A DNA stretch of 64,000 bases, from positions 248,001 to 312,000 of the forward strand of contig NZ_MRZO01000001.1 in NCBI RefSeq assembly GCF_002732165.1, written 5' to 3'. Of the stretch, positions 19,386 to 32,007 are shown piece after piece. Origin of the DNA: Staphylococcus xylosus. GTDB lineage: Bacteria; Bacillota; Bacilli; Staphylococcales; Staphylococcaceae. The stretch's first letter is position 1; every line of letters begins with the position of its first letter. The notes below the pieces were generated by a model, which did no database searches, had not been told where the DNA came from, and was given only the letters and a program-made list of their open reading frames with translations. A program made the translations under genes and the position numbers.

Positions 19386-20510
19386 ATGGAAGTAAAAAGT
19401 GCATATATCCATATTCCATTTTGTGTAAGAATATGTACGTATTGTGATTTCAATAAATATTTTATACACAATCAACCGGTGGATGAATATTTAGATTGCT
19501 TAATTAAAGAGATGCAAGATAGCGAGGTTAGAGTATTAGAAACCGTATTTGTGGGTGGCGGGACACCGACAGCATTAAGTTATGAACAACTTAAGCGATT
19601 ACTTATTGCAATTACTGATACATTCAAAATTAAAGGCGAATTTAGTTTTGAAGCTAATCCAGATGAATTAACACTTGAAAAAGTTCAATTATTAAAAGAT
19701 TTTGGTGTTAACAGACTATCTATGGGCGTACAAACGTTTAAACCTGAACTTTTAGAAATATTAGGTAGGACGCATCATACAGCAGATATATATCAAGCTG
19801 TTACTAATGCGCGAGCAGTCGGTATTCCCTCTATAAGTTTAGATTTGATGTACCATTTACCACAACAAACACTAGAGGATTTTAAGGATAGTTTAGAAAA
19901 GGCATTAGAAATGGATATTGATCATATTTCAAGTTATGGTCTTATATTAGAACCTAAAACACAATTTTATAACATGTATAAAAAAGGCAAGTTGAAAATT
20001 CCGAATGAAGATATCGGTGAAGAAATGTATGAATATCTAATTGAGAGAATGAATAATTCTGACTTGCATCAATATGAAATTTCGAATTTTGGGAAAGTAG
20101 GTCATGAGTCAGAGCATAATAAAGTTTATTGGAAAAACGAAGGATATTATGGTTTTGGTGCAGGCGCAAGTGGTTATGTTGATGGTGAACGTTACAGTAA
20201 TGTTAACCCTGTAAATCACTATATTAAAAAAATAAACAATAATGAAAGGCCTATTTTACATTCAACTTATCCCACGAAATCAGAACAAATGGAAGAAGAA
20301 ATGTTCTTAGGGTTAAGGATGAATAAAGGTGTAAGTAAACATAGGTTTTTTGAAAAGTTTGATCAAACAGTCGAACAAGTATACGAACAGGCTCTCAAAG
20401 ATTTAACTCAAAAAGGACTTATCGTTGAACAAGATGACTACATTTCTATGACTGATCGCGGAAAAGTCGTCGGAAACTTAGTGTTTGAAGCGTTTTTGCT
20501 TAATGTATAA
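19386..20510 (+). CDS. hemW: HemW, radical SAM heme chaperone-like protein
   Basis: The ATG at 19386 gives 374 residues and a standard start (MEVKSAYIHIPFC). The radical SAM cluster motif is CVRICTYC (Cys13, Cys17, Cys20), followed by the SAM-binding GGGTPTAL. The C-terminal HemW domain contains GAGASGYVDGERYSN. The protein is related to coproporphyrinogen dehydrogenase but in Firmicutes is thought to bind heme for delivery. An upstream in-frame start at 19326 lies inside the lepA terminator and is unlikely. Confidence 0.93.
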   Translation: MEVKSAYIHIPFCVRICTYCDFNKYFIHNQPVDEYLDCLIKEMQDSEVRVLETVFVGGGTPTALSYEQLKRLLIAITDTFKIKGEFSFEANPDELTLEKVQLLKDFGVNRLSMGVQTFKPELLEILGRTHHTADIYQAVTNARAVGIPSISLDLMYHLPQQTLEDFKDSLEKALEMDIDHISSYGLILEPKTQFYNMYKKGKLKIPNEDIGEEMYEYLIERMNNSDLHQYEISNFGKVGHESEHNKVYWKNEGYYGFGAGASGYVDGERYSNVNPVNHYIKKINNNERPILHSTYPTKSEQMEEEMFLGLRMNKGVSKHRFFEKFDQTVEQVYEQALKDLTQKGLIVEQDDYISMTDRGKVVGNLVFEAFLLNV

Positions 20511-20537
20511 AAATTTATAAAAAACCAGTGCTTTAAC

Positions 20538-20554
20538 ATTGACTTACTTTGACC
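20538..20554 (+). promoter_or_regulatory. CtsR operator upstream of hrcA
   Basis: The complement reads GGTCAAA-GTA-AGTCAAT, a close match to the CtsR tandem heptad (A/GGTCAAA, 3 nt, A/GGTCAAA). The + strand TTGACT inside it can serve as a -35 box, with TAAATT 17 nt downstream. Dual CtsR and HrcA control of this operon is established in S. aureus. Confidence 0.75.
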
Positions 20555-20571
20555 AATTTGATAAATTATAA

Positions 20572-20598
20572 TTAGCACTTGAAACAAAGGAGTGCTAA
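20572..20598 (+). promoter_or_regulatory. CIRCE operator (HrcA binding site)
   Basis: TTAGCACTT, 9 nt, GAGTGCTAA matches the CIRCE consensus with one mismatch in the left arm. It sits 12 nt before the hrcA start, overlapping the probable transcription start and leader. HrcA encoded by the next gene should bind here and repress the heat-shock operon. Confidence 0.93.
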
Positions 20599-20610
20599 TG
20601 AGGTGAAAAC

Positions 20611-21591
20611 ATGATTAGTGATAGACAATTAAGCATACTAAATGCAATTGTTGAAGATTATGTTGATTTAGGTCAGCCAATTGGTTCAAAAACACTGATT
20701 GAACGGCATAAATTGAATGTTAGTCCTGCTACTATTAGAAATGAGATGAAGCAATTAGAGCTTCTCGAACTAATAGAGAAGACGCACACGTCGTCAGGGC
20801 GATATCCTTCAGAATCAGGTATCAGATATTATGTGAATCAATTATTACAAGAAACATCTCATCAACAACAAACTAAAATTCAACGTTTGAGAGATTTATT
20901 AGTTGAAAATCATTATGATATTTCGACTTCGCTCAGTGATTTTGCAAATGAGCTTTCAAATCAATCTCAGTATACTACGTTGGTAATGCGTCCAAATCAT
21001 AAAAAAGATATTATTAATAACATTCATTTGTTTAGAGCAAATGCTTATTTGGTTATAATGGTTGTTGTATTCTCATCAGGTCATGTTGAAAACTTACATT
21101 TAGCATCTCAAGTTCCATTATCAAATAATGAACTTACGAACATTTCTAATTTTGTTACTGCTAAATATAACGAGTGGAATAATCATCATTTTGAAAATGA
21201 CTTGAATGCTTTTGTGAAATCAGATATTGAAAAAGATTTTATAAAAGACATGTTGAATACAATAGATGTTCATTTTGATAATCAAAGTAATGGCATTTTT
21301 ATGGGCGGAAAGGTTAAACTCATAGATGCGTTGAATGAAACAAACGTATCATCAATTCAACCGATTCTACAATATATAGAATCAAATAAAATCACACAAT
21401 TACTTGATGAAATGTCTAATTCATCTATTAATGTCAAAATTGGTCATGAAATTGAATCAAGTTTAAGTGATATTTCAATTGTCACAAGCGAATATCACAT
21501 TGATGATAGACTTAAAGGTCAAATTGCGGTTATCGGACCAACGGCAATGAATTATCAGAACGTAATAAGATTACTAAATACGATTTGGTAA
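20611..21591 (+). CDS. hrcA: heat-inducible transcription repressor HrcA
   Basis: The 326-residue protein has an N-terminal winged helix ([29 protein letters not shown], and [13 protein letters not shown] as recognition segment). The GAF-like central part and C-terminus include [17 protein letters not shown]. It represses this operon through the CIRCE site immediately upstream, so it controls itself. First gene of hrcA-grpE-dnaK, 26 nt before grpE. Confidence 0.96.
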   Translation: MISDRQLSILNAIVEDYVDLGQPIGSKTLIERHKLNVSPATIRNEMKQLELLELIEKTHTSSGRYPSESGIRYYVNQLLQETSHQQQTKIQRLRDLLVENHYDISTSLSDFANELSNQSQYTTLVMRPNHKKDIINNIHLFRANAYLVIMVVVFSSGHVENLHLASQVPLSNNELTNISNFVTAKYNEWNNHHFENDLNAFVKSDIEKDFIKDMLNTIDVHFDNQSNGIFMGGKVKLIDALNETNVSSIQPILQYIESNKITQLLDEMSNSSINVKIGHEIESSLSDISIVTSEYHIDDRLKGQIAVIGPTAMNYQNVIRLLNTIW

Positions 21592-21617
21592 TTAACAATT
21601 GTATTGGAGGGCAGACA

Positions 21618-24130
<2,513 letters not shown>

Positions 24131-24194
24131 GTGTAGTCATGGACTAATTAATTGTTATTGATAGAAATATATGACACAATTGCTTAGCCAAATT

Positions 24195-24227
24195 AAGTCA
24201 AAGTCAATTGAACATTGGCTTTGACTT
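24195..24227 (+). terminator. attenuating terminator between dnaK and dnaJ
   Basis: Arms AAGTCAAAGTCAAT and ATTGGCTTTGACTT (5-nt loop, one G-T pair) are followed by TTTTTCC. It lies inside the heat-shock operon, so it should lower dnaJ output relative to dnaK. Confidence 0.7.
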
Positions 24228-24276
24228 TTTCCTTTTTTATAAAAGATTTAATAAAACCGTAAAAGGAGAGATAACA

Positions 24277-25413
24277 GTGGCCAAAAGAGATTATTATGAA
24301 GTCTTAGGTGTTAGCAAAGGCGCTTCTAAAGATGAAATTAAAAAGGCTTATCGTAAATTATCAAAGAAATACCATCCTGACATAAATAAAGAAGAAGGTG
24401 CTGACGAGAAGTTTAAAGAAATCTCAGAAGCATACGAAATTTTAAGTGATGACAACAAACGTGCCAATTATGACCAATTTGGTCATGACGGCCCACAAGG
24501 TGGCTTTGGTGGCCAAGGCTTTGGCGGTCAAGACTTTAGCGGATTTGGAGGCGGCGGTTTCGAAGATATTTTCAGTTCGTTCTTCGGAGGCGGCAGACAA
24601 CAACGTGATCCAAACGCACCAAGAAAAGGTGACGATCTACAATATACAATGACTGTTACTTTTGATGAAGCAGTTTTTGGTAGCGAGAAAGAAATTTCAA
24701 TACGTAAAGATGTTACTTGTCACACATGTGATGGTGAAGGTGCTAAACCTGGTACTAAGAAAAAAACATGTCATTATTGTAGTGGTGCTGGTCACGTTTC
24801 TGTTGAACAAAATACAATACTTGGAAGAGTTAGAACTGAAAAAGTTTGTCCAGTATGTAGTGGTTCAGGTCAAGAATTTGAAGAGCCATGTCCAACATGT
24901 CACGGAAAAGGTACTGAAAACAAAAATGTTAAAATCAGCGTAACCATACCTGAAGGTGTTGATAATGAACAACAAATTAGGCTAGCTGGTGAAGGTGCTC
25001 CAGGTGAAAATGGTGGGCCACAAGGTGACTTATATATCGTCTTTAGAGTTAAACCTTCAGAAAAATTTGAAAGAGATGGCGATGATATTTATTATTCTCT
25101 TGATGTTAGCATTGCCCAAGCAACGTTAGGCGACGAAGTTAAGGTCCCAACGTTAAATGGTAGCGTCATGTTGACTATTCCTGCAGGTACGCAAACAGAC
25201 AAACAATTCCGTCTTAAAGAAAAAGGTATCAAAAATGTACACGGCTATGGCTATGGTGACTTATTTATAAATATTAAAGTAGTTACACCAACTAAAGTAA
25301 GTGAGCGTCAAAAAGAATTGCTTAGAGAATTTGCAGAAATTGATGGCGAAGAAATTTCAGAACAACCATCAAATTTTAGAGATAAAGCTAAAAGATTCTT
25401 TAAAGGAGAATAG
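24277..25413 (+). CDS. dnaJ: co-chaperone DnaJ (Hsp40)
   Basis: The GTG at 24277 (reads [16 protein letters not shown] after the start) follows AAAGGAGAG. The 378-residue class A J protein has the J domain with YHPDINKE (HPD motif), then a Gly/Phe-rich region. Four zinc-finger repeats ([32 protein letters not shown]) and the C-terminal substrate domains follow. It stimulates DnaK ATPase. It follows an intergenic hairpin; prmA starts 3 nt after its stop. Confidence 0.97.
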   Translation: MAKRDYYEVLGVSKGASKDEIKKAYRKLSKKYHPDINKEEGADEKFKEISEAYEILSDDNKRANYDQFGHDGPQGGFGGQGFGGQDFSGFGGGGFEDIFSSFFGGGRQQRDPNAPRKGDDLQYTMTVTFDEAVFGSEKEISIRKDVTCHTCDGEGAKPGTKKKTCHYCSGAGHVSVEQNTILGRVRTEKVCPVCSGSGQEFEEPCPTCHGKGTENKNVKISVTIPEGVDNEQQIRLAGEGAPGENGGPQGDLYIVFRVKPSEKFERDGDDIYYSLDVSIAQATLGDEVKVPTLNGSVMLTIPAGTQTDKQFRLKEKGIKNVHGYGYGDLFINIKVVTPTKVSERQKELLREFAEIDGEEISEQPSNFRDKAKRFFKGE

Positions 25414-25416
25414 TAT

Positions 25417-26355
25417 ATGAACTGGACTGAAGTATCAATCAGCATTAATCATGAGGCCTCATCAATAATTTCTGATATATTAGAAGATTTTGGCTCAAAT
25501 GGTGTAGTTATAGAAGACTCTAAAGATTTGGAACAAGCGTTTGAAGATAAATACGGTGAAATTTATGCATTAAATGCCAATGATTACCCTAAAAAAGGTG
25601 TAAGAATAAAAGCGTATTTCAATGAAATTAAATATACAGAAAAATTTAAGTTAGAGCTTATTAATGCAATTGAGCAAGTTACTTCTTTGGATCTTTCACT
25701 TTTTGAGTACGAAGAACAAACATTGCGTGAGCAAGATTGGGAAAATGAGTGGAAAAATTATTTCCATCCATTTAGAGCTTCAGAAAAGTTCACAATTGTT
25801 CCAAGTTGGGAAACATACCAAAAAGAAGTCGAAAGTGAATTATGTATTGAGTTAGATCCAGGTATGGCGTTTGGTACTGGAGACCATCCTACGACGAGTA
25901 TGTGTTTAAAGGCTATAGAAACATTTGTGAAGCCAAGTGATTCTGTTATTGATGTCGGCACTGGTTCGGGCATATTAAGTATTGCTGTTCATTTGTTAGG
26001 TGTAAAACGTATTAAGGCATTAGACGTAGATGAAATGGCGGTAAGAGTCGCTAAAGAGAACTTCGAAAAAAATAAATGTGACCATGCAATTGAAGCAACT
26101 ACTGGAAATTTATTAAAAGAAGAAACTGAGAAATTTGATGTCGTGATCGCTAATATCCTAGCTCATATTATCGAAGAAATGATTGATGATGCTTATAATA
26201 CCTTAAATAAAGATGGCTATTTTATAACGTCTGGTATTATAGAGGAAAAGCATGAAGCGATTGTAGAACATATGGAAAACACTGGTTTTAAAGTGTTGTC
26301 TATTAATCATGAAAATAGCTGGGTCTGTATCATAGGGCAGAAAGTGAGCGATTGA
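25417..26355 (+). CDS. prmA: ribosomal protein L11 methyltransferase
   Basis: The 312-residue protein has the PrmA N-terminal ferredoxin-like domain and a class I methyltransferase domain with [14 protein letters not shown] and motif [14 protein letters not shown] at about 178-190. [12 protein letters not shown] provides the NxL-type substrate motif. It trimethylates L11. It overlaps no gene, but rsmE starts 1 nt after its stop. Confidence 0.96.
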   Translation: MNWTEVSISINHEASSIISDILEDFGSNGVVIEDSKDLEQAFEDKYGEIYALNANDYPKKGVRIKAYFNEIKYTEKFKLELINAIEQVTSLDLSLFEYEEQTLREQDWENEWKNYFHPFRASEKFTIVPSWETYQKEVESELCIELDPGMAFGTGDHPTTSMCLKAIETFVKPSDSVIDVGTGSGILSIAVHLLGVKRIKALDVDEMAVRVAKENFEKNKCDHAIEATTGNLLKEETEKFDVVIANILAHIIEEMIDDAYNTLNKDGYFITSGIIEEKHEAIVEHMENTGFKVLSINHENSWVCIIGQKVSD

Positions 26356-26356
26356 T

Positions 26357-27109
26357 ATGCAAAGGTACTTTATTAATCAAAATGCTGATACACATCAGCG
26401 ATTTTCCATTATCGATAAAGGTGATATCCATCATATTTTAAACGTAATGAGATACCAAATTGATGATGAAATTATTATTACCTTTTTGGATCAATTTGTC
26501 TATAAATGTAAAATTAGAAATATAGGTACTGATGAAATTGAAATTGAGCTAGTTGAACAAATTGATATAGATTCAGAATTACCTCAAACCATTACCATAT
26601 GTAGCGGTTTAATCAAAGCGGATAAATATGAATGGTTATTACAAAAAGCAACCGAACTGGGTGCTAGTGAATTTTTAGCTGTAGGAATGAAACGTTCCGT
26701 TGTAAAGTTAAATGATAGTAAAGTAACTAAGAAATTAGAACGTTGGCAGAAAATTATTAAAGAAGCTGCCGAACAAAGTTATAGATTGGCAATACCTTCT
26801 ATCGATTATAAAGCATCGCTAAAAGAAGTTGTTCAACAAAGTGACTTATATGATTATATTTTGATAGCGTATGAAGATGCTGCGAAACAAGGTGAAGTTA
26901 GTAATCTTAAAAGGACAATAAAACAATTTCAGCCAAATGATCGTGTTTTAGTTATTTTTGGACCTGAAGGTGGATTAGCCGAAGAAGAGTTAGCATTGTT
27001 TAATGAAAGTGCATATCAAGTTGGGCTTGGTCCTAGAATATTAAGAGCTGAAACAGCGCCCCTATATGTACTTAGTACCATAAGTTATGAAGTAGAACTG
27101 TTAGATTAA
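26357..27109 (+). CDS. rsmE: 16S rRNA (uracil(1498)-N(3))-methyltransferase
   Basis: The 250-residue SPOUT-class enzyme has an N-terminal PUA-like part (RYFINQNA...HHILNVMR) and the trefoil-knot SAM site. The knot site is seen as VIFGPEGGLAEEEL and LGPRILRAETAPLY near the C-terminus. It methylates U1498 in the 30S decoding centre. It is the last gene of the dnaK-dnaJ-prmA-rsmE string. A bulged hairpin at 27190-27220 may end the transcript, but it lacks a good U run. Confidence 0.95.
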   Translation: MQRYFINQNADTHQRFSIIDKGDIHHILNVMRYQIDDEIIITFLDQFVYKCKIRNIGTDEIEIELVEQIDIDSELPQTITICSGLIKADKYEWLLQKATELGASEFLAVGMKRSVVKLNDSKVTKKLERWQKIIKEAAEQSYRLAIPSIDYKASLKEVVQQSDLYDYILIAYEDAAKQGEVSNLKRTIKQFQPNDRVLVIFGPEGGLAEEELALFNESAYQVGLGPRILRAETAPLYVLSTISYEVELLD

Positions 27110-27357
27110 TCCTATCTATGTATAATTATTGAATTTAATCAATATATTAAGCTTAATAACAAATTTACTAGCATTAATATAATTTACAAAAGACTTTAGC
27201 TTCCTGCTAAAAGAAGTCTTAGAATAACGTTAAATTAAAAAAATGTAAATTTTACTAATTGACCACATTAATCAGATATATTATACTAAGTTATACATGG
27301 TTAGTACCATGTGATGATAATAAAGTTTCGTTGATATTTGGAGGGAGGGAAATACAC

Positions 27358-27534
27358 ATGTCTAAAACAGTAGTCAAAAAGAACGAATCACTTGAAGATG
27401 CGTTACGTCGTTTCAAACGTACAGTTTCTAAAAGCGGTACAATTCAAGAAGTACGTAAACGTGAGTTTTACGAAAAACCTAGCGTTAAACGTAAAAAGAA
27501 ATCAGAAGCTGCACGTAAACGTAAATTCAAATAA
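27358..27534 (+). CDS. rpsU: 30S ribosomal protein S21
   Basis: The 58-residue, very basic protein [19 protein letters not shown]... ends in a Lys/Arg-rich tail ([15 protein letters not shown]). The ATG at 27358 follows GGAGGGAGG; the longer open frame from 27259 has no support. It is needed for start-site selection on the 30S subunit. In many bacteria rpsU leads the dnaG-rpoD operon, but here it is 11 kb away from that pair. Confidence 0.97.
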   Translation: MSKTVVKKNESLEDALRRFKRTVSKSGTIQEVRKREFYEKPSVKRKKKSEAARKRKFK

Positions 27535-27582
27535 TTAATTGTTTCGTTGACTCCCTCAACACCAACATTAATTATAAACCAA

Positions 27583-27617
27583 AATAGCCTTTAGTTGATC
27601 ATCAACTAAAGGCTATT
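27583..27617 (+). terminator. rpsU terminator
   Basis: A near-perfect 16-17 bp palindrome (AATAGCCTTTAGTTGA and its complement, tiny loop) is followed by ATTTTTTTAT. Confidence 0.9.
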
Positions 27618-27813
27618 ATTTTTTTATCTAGAATCTTATATAATGTCAATATTTTATAGTCCTTACCACTACAAATTATTGGTGTTTCATGATATATCTA
27701 TATAATTAAGAAAACTCATAAAAATTAATTTATTGATTATGAAATTTTATGGTGTAAACGCTATAATCACGTATTAATTTCATGTATAATTAAATTGAGA
27801 GCGAGGTGATAGA

Positions 27814-28524
27814 GTGATTCCTTCAAGTAGTTTACATACAATATTTTCAGCTAATTTTGTTGAAAGTGGAAACTGGGTTGACGATATAGCTAATTTCATT
27901 GTAAATCCAGTAGTTTCGTTAATTTTAACATGTATTATTTTCTTGGGTTTCTTATACCAATTGTATTCAAATAAAATTAACATAATAGGAATTGTTGCCA
28001 CATTAACTTTATTGATTTTCTTTTTAGGATTTTATTTAAAAGGAGATGTCAATTTATATTCTGTAATTTTATTTGGCATAGGCGTTATATTTGTAATAAT
28101 TGAACTTTTTGTCGTGGGCGCAGTTATCGGTATTATCGGTATGGCACTTATAGTTTTTAGTATTATTACCTTAGGAGATAATTTAGTTTATATGATTGCC
28201 AATGTCGTCGTCGCATTAATACTATCAATTATTGAATGGGTGATACTTGTGAAGATATTTAAACGAAAAATTCCATTTTTAGACAAGGTTGTATTGAAAG
28301 ATTCTACAAATGCAGAAGCAGGTTACACATCACACGAAGATCGCTCTCATTTAGTTGGGCAAACTGCAACAACTTCAACTGATTTAAGACCTGCAGGAAT
28401 TATTACTTACAACAATGAACGTATTGATGCAGTTTCTGATGGTTCTTTTATTTTAAGAAATAAACAAGTTACCATTTTAGAAGTTGAAGGTACAAGAGTT
28501 GTTGTAAGAGAAAACGAATCATAA
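27814..28524 (+). CDS. NfeD family membrane protein (short form)
   Basis: The 236-residue protein starts with GTG after GAGGTGATAGA. It has four to five membrane segments between about residues 20 and 150, followed by a C-terminal OB-fold domain (HLVGQTATTSTDLRPAGIITYNNERIDAVSDG). It is the short NfeD form, without the ClpP-like protease domain found in longer homologues. It is encoded 12 nt before the flotillin-like gene, the standard pairing, and probably partners it in membrane microdomains. Confidence 0.88.
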   Translation: MIPSSSLHTIFSANFVESGNWVDDIANFIVNPVVSLILTCIIFLGFLYQLYSNKINIIGIVATLTLLIFFLGFYLKGDVNLYSVILFGIGVIFVIIELFVVGAVIGIIGMALIVFSIITLGDNLVYMIANVVVALILSIIEWVILVKIFKRKIPFLDKVVLKDSTNAEAGYTSHEDRSHLVGQTATTSTDLRPAGIITYNNERIDAVSDGSFILRNKQVTILEVEGTRVVVRENES

Positions 28525-28536
28525 AGGAGAGAAAGT

Positions 28537-29520
28537 ATGATCGGATTAATTATTATTGTCGCAATAGTAGTAATAGCATTATTGTTATTATTTTCATTTG
28601 TTCCAGTCGGATTATGGATTTCAGCAATTGCCGCTGGTGTTAAAGTAGGAATAGGTACATTGGTAGGTATGAGATTACGTAGAGTATCACCAAGAAAAGT
28701 TATTTCACCGCTTATCAAAGCGCATAAAGCAGGGCTTAACTTAACTACGAATCAACTTGAATCTCATTATTTAGCTGGTGGTAACGTTGACCGTGTAGTT
28801 GATGCAAATATCGCAGCACAAAGAGCGGACATTAACTTACCATTTGAGCGTGGCGCTGCTATCGACTTGGCTGGTCGTGACGTCCTAGAAGCTGTGCAAA
28901 TGTCAGTAAACCCTAAAGTTATAGAAACACCATTTATTGCTGGTGTTGCTATGAACGGTATCGAAGTAAAAGCTAAAGCGCGTATTACAGTACGTGCCAA
29001 CATTGCTCGTTTAGTTGGTGGTGCTGGTGAAGAAACAATCATCGCTCGTGTAGGTGAAGGTATTGTTTCTACAATCGGTTCAAGTGAACATCACACACAA
29101 GTATTAGAAAATCCAGACAATATTTCGAAAACTGTTTTAAGTAAAGGTTTAGATTCTGGTACAGCTTTTGAAATATTATCAATTGATATAGCTGATGTTG
29201 ACATTAGTAAAAATATCGGTGCAGACTTGCAAACTGAGCAAGCACTTGCAGATAAGAATATTGCACAAGCTAAAGCTGAAGAACGTCGTGCAATGGCTGT
29301 AGCACAAGAACAAGAAATGAAAGCGAAAGTACAAGAAATGCGCTCTAAAGTTGTTGAAGCCGAAGCTGAAGTACCTTTAGCAATGGCAGAAGCTTTACGT
29401 TCTGGAAATCTAGGCGTCAAAGATTATTACAACTTGAAAAATGTTGAAGCAGATACAGGTATGAGAAATTCTATTAATCAACGCACAAATCAACAAGATG
29501 ATGAATCACCGGATAAATAA
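28537..29520 (+). CDS. floA: flotillin-like protein FloA
   Basis: The 327-residue protein has an N-terminal membrane hairpin region ([25 protein letters not shown]) and a SPFH-type domain with [29 protein letters not shown]. The Ala/Glu-rich coiled coil near residues 230-290 ([21 protein letters not shown]) drives oligomerisation. It organises functional membrane microdomains. It is co-transcribed with nfeD and a third small membrane-anchored gene. Confidence 0.93.
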   Translation: MIGLIIIVAIVVIALLLLFSFVPVGLWISAIAAGVKVGIGTLVGMRLRRVSPRKVISPLIKAHKAGLNLTTNQLESHYLAGGNVDRVVDANIAAQRADINLPFERGAAIDLAGRDVLEAVQMSVNPKVIETPFIAGVAMNGIEVKAKARITVRANIARLVGGAGEETIIARVGEGIVSTIGSSEHHTQVLENPDNISKTVLSKGLDSGTAFEILSIDIADVDISKNIGADLQTEQALADKNIAQAKAEERRAMAVAQEQEMKAKVQEMRSKVVEAEAEVPLAMAEALRSGNLGVKDYYNLKNVEADTGMRNSINQRTNQQDDESPDK

Positions 29521-29536
29521 TTTTAGGGGTGATTAA

Positions 29537-30205
29537 ATGAATATAGGTATTATTATTTTTGTAATATCTGTGATTGTAACAATAATCGGAGCTATTAATG
29601 ATAATAGTCATAAAGATAGACAAAATCAAAAGCCACCAGTAAATAAACGACCAAATAGTAATGGTGAGCAACCGAAAAAAGGCGGTTTCTTCGACGAATT
29701 AGGTAAAACATTCAAAGAGATTGAAAAACATATTAATGAAGACCCTACGTCTCAAAGAAGAGAACCCGAGCAAATGCCTCAACCTGAACAATCTCAATCA
29801 TCACCAATGGAAACACGTGCAGAAAAAATGGAATCACCAAGTTCTGAACGTAAAATGAGAAAAGATAATGAAACAGAAGCAGATAAATTAAAACAAGCTC
29901 AACAACAAAAAGATAATAAATTACAAAAAGAGCTTGAAGCTGATTTAATGGGACAAATACAAGATGTTCGAACTGAAATTGATCGTGAAAACGAGAAAAA
30001 ACTTCAGAGAACGGAGAAAAAAGCGCGTGCAATTATTGCGGATAAATACTTATCTGAAAGAACAAAGAGATTTCGCTTGAAACAATTGATGAATGCACAC
30101 GCTATTCAAAGTCCCGCTAATAATGATCAGTTTAGGTTTGCCGATGATGAAGTGGTGAATGGTATTATTTGGTCAGAAGTACTGGAAAGACCTAAAAGGT
30201 TATAA
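29537..30205 (+). CDS. membrane-anchored charged coiled-coil protein of the floA operon
   Basis: The 222-residue protein has one N-terminal membrane segment (IGIIIFVISVIVTIIGAI). It is followed by a long hydrophilic region rich in Gln, Glu, Lys and Pro, a predicted coiled coil (about 115-170) and a conserved-looking end (FADDEVVNGIIWSEVLERPKRL). It resembles the uncharacterised gene found downstream of floA in staphylococci. A scaffold role for the microdomain is a guess from position. Terminator follows. Confidence 0.75.
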   Translation: MNIGIIIFVISVIVTIIGAINDNSHKDRQNQKPPVNKRPNSNGEQPKKGGFFDELGKTFKEIEKHINEDPTSQRREPEQMPQPEQSQSSPMETRAEKMESPSSERKMRKDNETEADKLKQAQQQKDNKLQKELEADLMGQIQDVRTEIDRENEKKLQRTEKKARAIIADKYLSERTKRFRLKQLMNAHAIQSPANNDQFRFADDEVVNGIIWSEVLERPKRL

Positions 30206-30216
30206 TTTCATATTTT

Positions 30217-30266
30217 AACGTCTTATATAAATCCACGTATGTAGGTTTTATAAGGCGTTATTTTTT
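30217..30266 (+). terminator. terminator after the floA operon
   Basis: AACGTCTTATAAA-type and TTTATAAGGCGTT arms (imperfect) are followed by ATTTTTTTG. The remaining gap to phoH (30267-30589) holds no gene, only promoter-like sequence. Confidence 0.75.
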
Positions 30267-30525
30267 TGTTGCAAAACACTGTACAAATGAATCTTTTTTA
30301 ACTATTATTGAATAATTACTCAATTTGCGTACTACTTAATTTATTCAATTAGATAGAATGTAAATCTTCTGTTAAAATTGTAGAAACCACATATGATTCA
30401 ATACGCTTTAAAATAATATCAGTCATTTTCGTGATATAATGAAGATGTAACTTGAATAGTAAATTTGAATCATGAAATTCAAATGAATAAATATCTGAAA
30501 TGATTTATTGTTTATTAAAAACTTT

Positions 30526-30554
30526 TTGTAACTTAAAATCTAATAGGATAAAAT
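30526..30554 (+). promoter_or_regulatory. phoH promoter
   Basis: TTGTAA, 17 nt, TAAAAT, ending 35 nt before phoH. A second candidate, an extended -10 (TGATATAAT, 30432-30440), lies further upstream without a clear -35. Confidence 0.5.
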
Positions 30555-30589
30555 GAGAACAACGAATATATTTGTAAAGGAGTACTTAT

Positions 30590-31537
30590 ATGCCTGGAAT
30601 TATTCAAATAGATGACAATAACGAAGCGCAAGCACTCATTGGTAATAATGATGAACATCTTAAATCAATAGAGGAAGCCTTTGATGTCATTGTGCATGCT
30701 CGAGGACAAGAAATCTCTGTGAAAGGTGAGTATGTTGAGCATGTTGAAAAAGCAGAATCAGTACTAATTAACTTACTGAAAGTCATTCAACAAGGGGTTT
30801 CTATATCTATTAAAGATGTAGAAGCTGCTGTAAAAATGGCGCAAAATGGTACGATTCAATACTTATTAGATTTATATGAAGATGAAATTACTAAAGATGC
30901 ATATGGCAAAACAATCCGTGCTAAAACAATGGGACAACGTATGTATGTCAATGCAATGTACCACAATGATTTAGTTTTTGGTGTAGGGCCAGCTGGTACT
31001 GGTAAGACTTTCTTGGCAGTTGTTTATGCCGCGAAACAATTACGCAAAGGTAATGTAAAGCGTATAGTGCTTACTAGACCTGCCGTTGAAGCTGGAGAAT
31101 CATTAGGATTCTTACCTGGTGATTTAAAGGAAAAAGTAGATCCATATTTAAGACCATTATACGATGGTTTAAATACAGTTTTAGGAAGAGAACAAACAGC
31201 TAGATTTATAGAAAGAGGCATAATTGAAATTGCTCCGTTAGCTTATATGAGAGGTAGAACTTTAGATGATGCTTTTGTCATATTGGATGAAGCACAAAAT
31301 ACCACTCATGCTCAAATGAAAATGTTTTTAACTAGATTAGGCTTTGGATCTAAAATGGTAGTAACTGGAGATAAAACACAGATAGACTTACCAAAAGGCG
31401 TTAAAAGCGGTTTAAAAGAAGCGATTAAAAAGCTAGAAAACGTAAAAGGATTAAGTATTCATAATCTTGACCAAAGTGATGTTGTACGTCACCCATTAGT
31501 AAGTAAAATTATTGATCGTTATGAGGGAGAAGAATAA
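30590..31537 (+). CDS. phoH: PhoH family ATPase (PhoH-like/YbeZ)
   Basis: The 315-residue protein has an N-terminal KH-like segment and a P-loop ATPase domain with GVGPAGTGKTFLAVVYA (about residues 124-140). ARPxVEAGESLGFLPGD-type sequence, the Walker B VILDEAQN and VTGDKTQIDLP follow. It is paired with ybeY, which starts immediately after, and is thought to act in rRNA processing or RNA unwinding. Confidence 0.94.
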   Translation: MPGIIQIDDNNEAQALIGNNDEHLKSIEEAFDVIVHARGQEISVKGEYVEHVEKAESVLINLLKVIQQGVSISIKDVEAAVKMAQNGTIQYLLDLYEDEITKDAYGKTIRAKTMGQRMYVNAMYHNDLVFGVGPAGTGKTFLAVVYAAKQLRKGNVKRIVLTRPAVEAGESLGFLPGDLKEKVDPYLRPLYDGLNTVLGREQTARFIERGIIEIAPLAYMRGRTLDDAFVILDEAQNTTHAQMKMFLTRLGFGSKMVVTGDKTQIDLPKGVKSGLKEAIKKLENVKGLSIHNLDQSDVVRHPLVSKIIDRYEGEE

Positions 31538-31999
31538 ATGTTTACAATAGATTTTAGTGATCATACAGAGTTAGTTCAAAATGAATGGTTAACACAAATA
31601 GATGAACTCCTTACTTTTGCAAAAAAACAAGAAAATATTGAAGAAGAAGCCGAATTATCTGTGACATTTGTTGATAAAGAAGAAATTCAAGAAATCAATA
31701 AAATGTATCGTGATAAAGATAAAGTAACAGATGTTATCTCTTTCGCTTTAGAAGAAGATGAACCAGAAATAACTGGTCTTGATATGCCAAGGGTATTAGG
31801 AGATATAATTATTTGTACTGATGTTGCGAAAGAACAGGCTGATAATTATGGTCATAGTTTTGAAAGAGAACTCGGTTTTCTTGCATTACATGGTTTTTTA
31901 CATTTATTAGGCTACGATCATATGAATGAACAAGATGAAAAAGAAATGTTCGGACGACAAGAACAAATACTTAATGCCTATGGATTAACAAGAGATTAG
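31538..31999 (+). CDS. ybeY: endoribonuclease YbeY
   Basis: The 153-residue protein has the metal-binding motif [11 protein letters not shown] (H-x3-H-x5-H form) near the C-terminus and the conserved VTDVISFAL. It acts in 16S rRNA 3'-end maturation and ribosome quality control. It starts directly after the phoH stop (ATG at 31538), and dgkA follows after 8 nt. Confidence 0.95.
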   Translation: MFTIDFSDHTELVQNEWLTQIDELLTFAKKQENIEEEAELSVTFVDKEEIQEINKMYRDKDKVTDVISFALEEDEPEITGLDMPRVLGDIIICTDVAKEQADNYGHSFERELGFLALHGFLHLLGYDHMNEQDEKEMFGRQEQILNAYGLTRD

Positions 32000-32007
32000 A
32001 GGCGCAT

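Noticed and set aside
24446-24943. Two + strand frames in another phase of dnaJ, including a cysteine-poor hydrophobic one
   Set aside because: They arise from the repetitive zinc-finger and Gly-rich coding sequence of dnaJ and have no independent start signals.
27190-27220. Terminator after rsmE
   Set aside because: The stem has an uneven bulge and is followed by AGAATAACG rather than a T run, so I do not list it as a feature.
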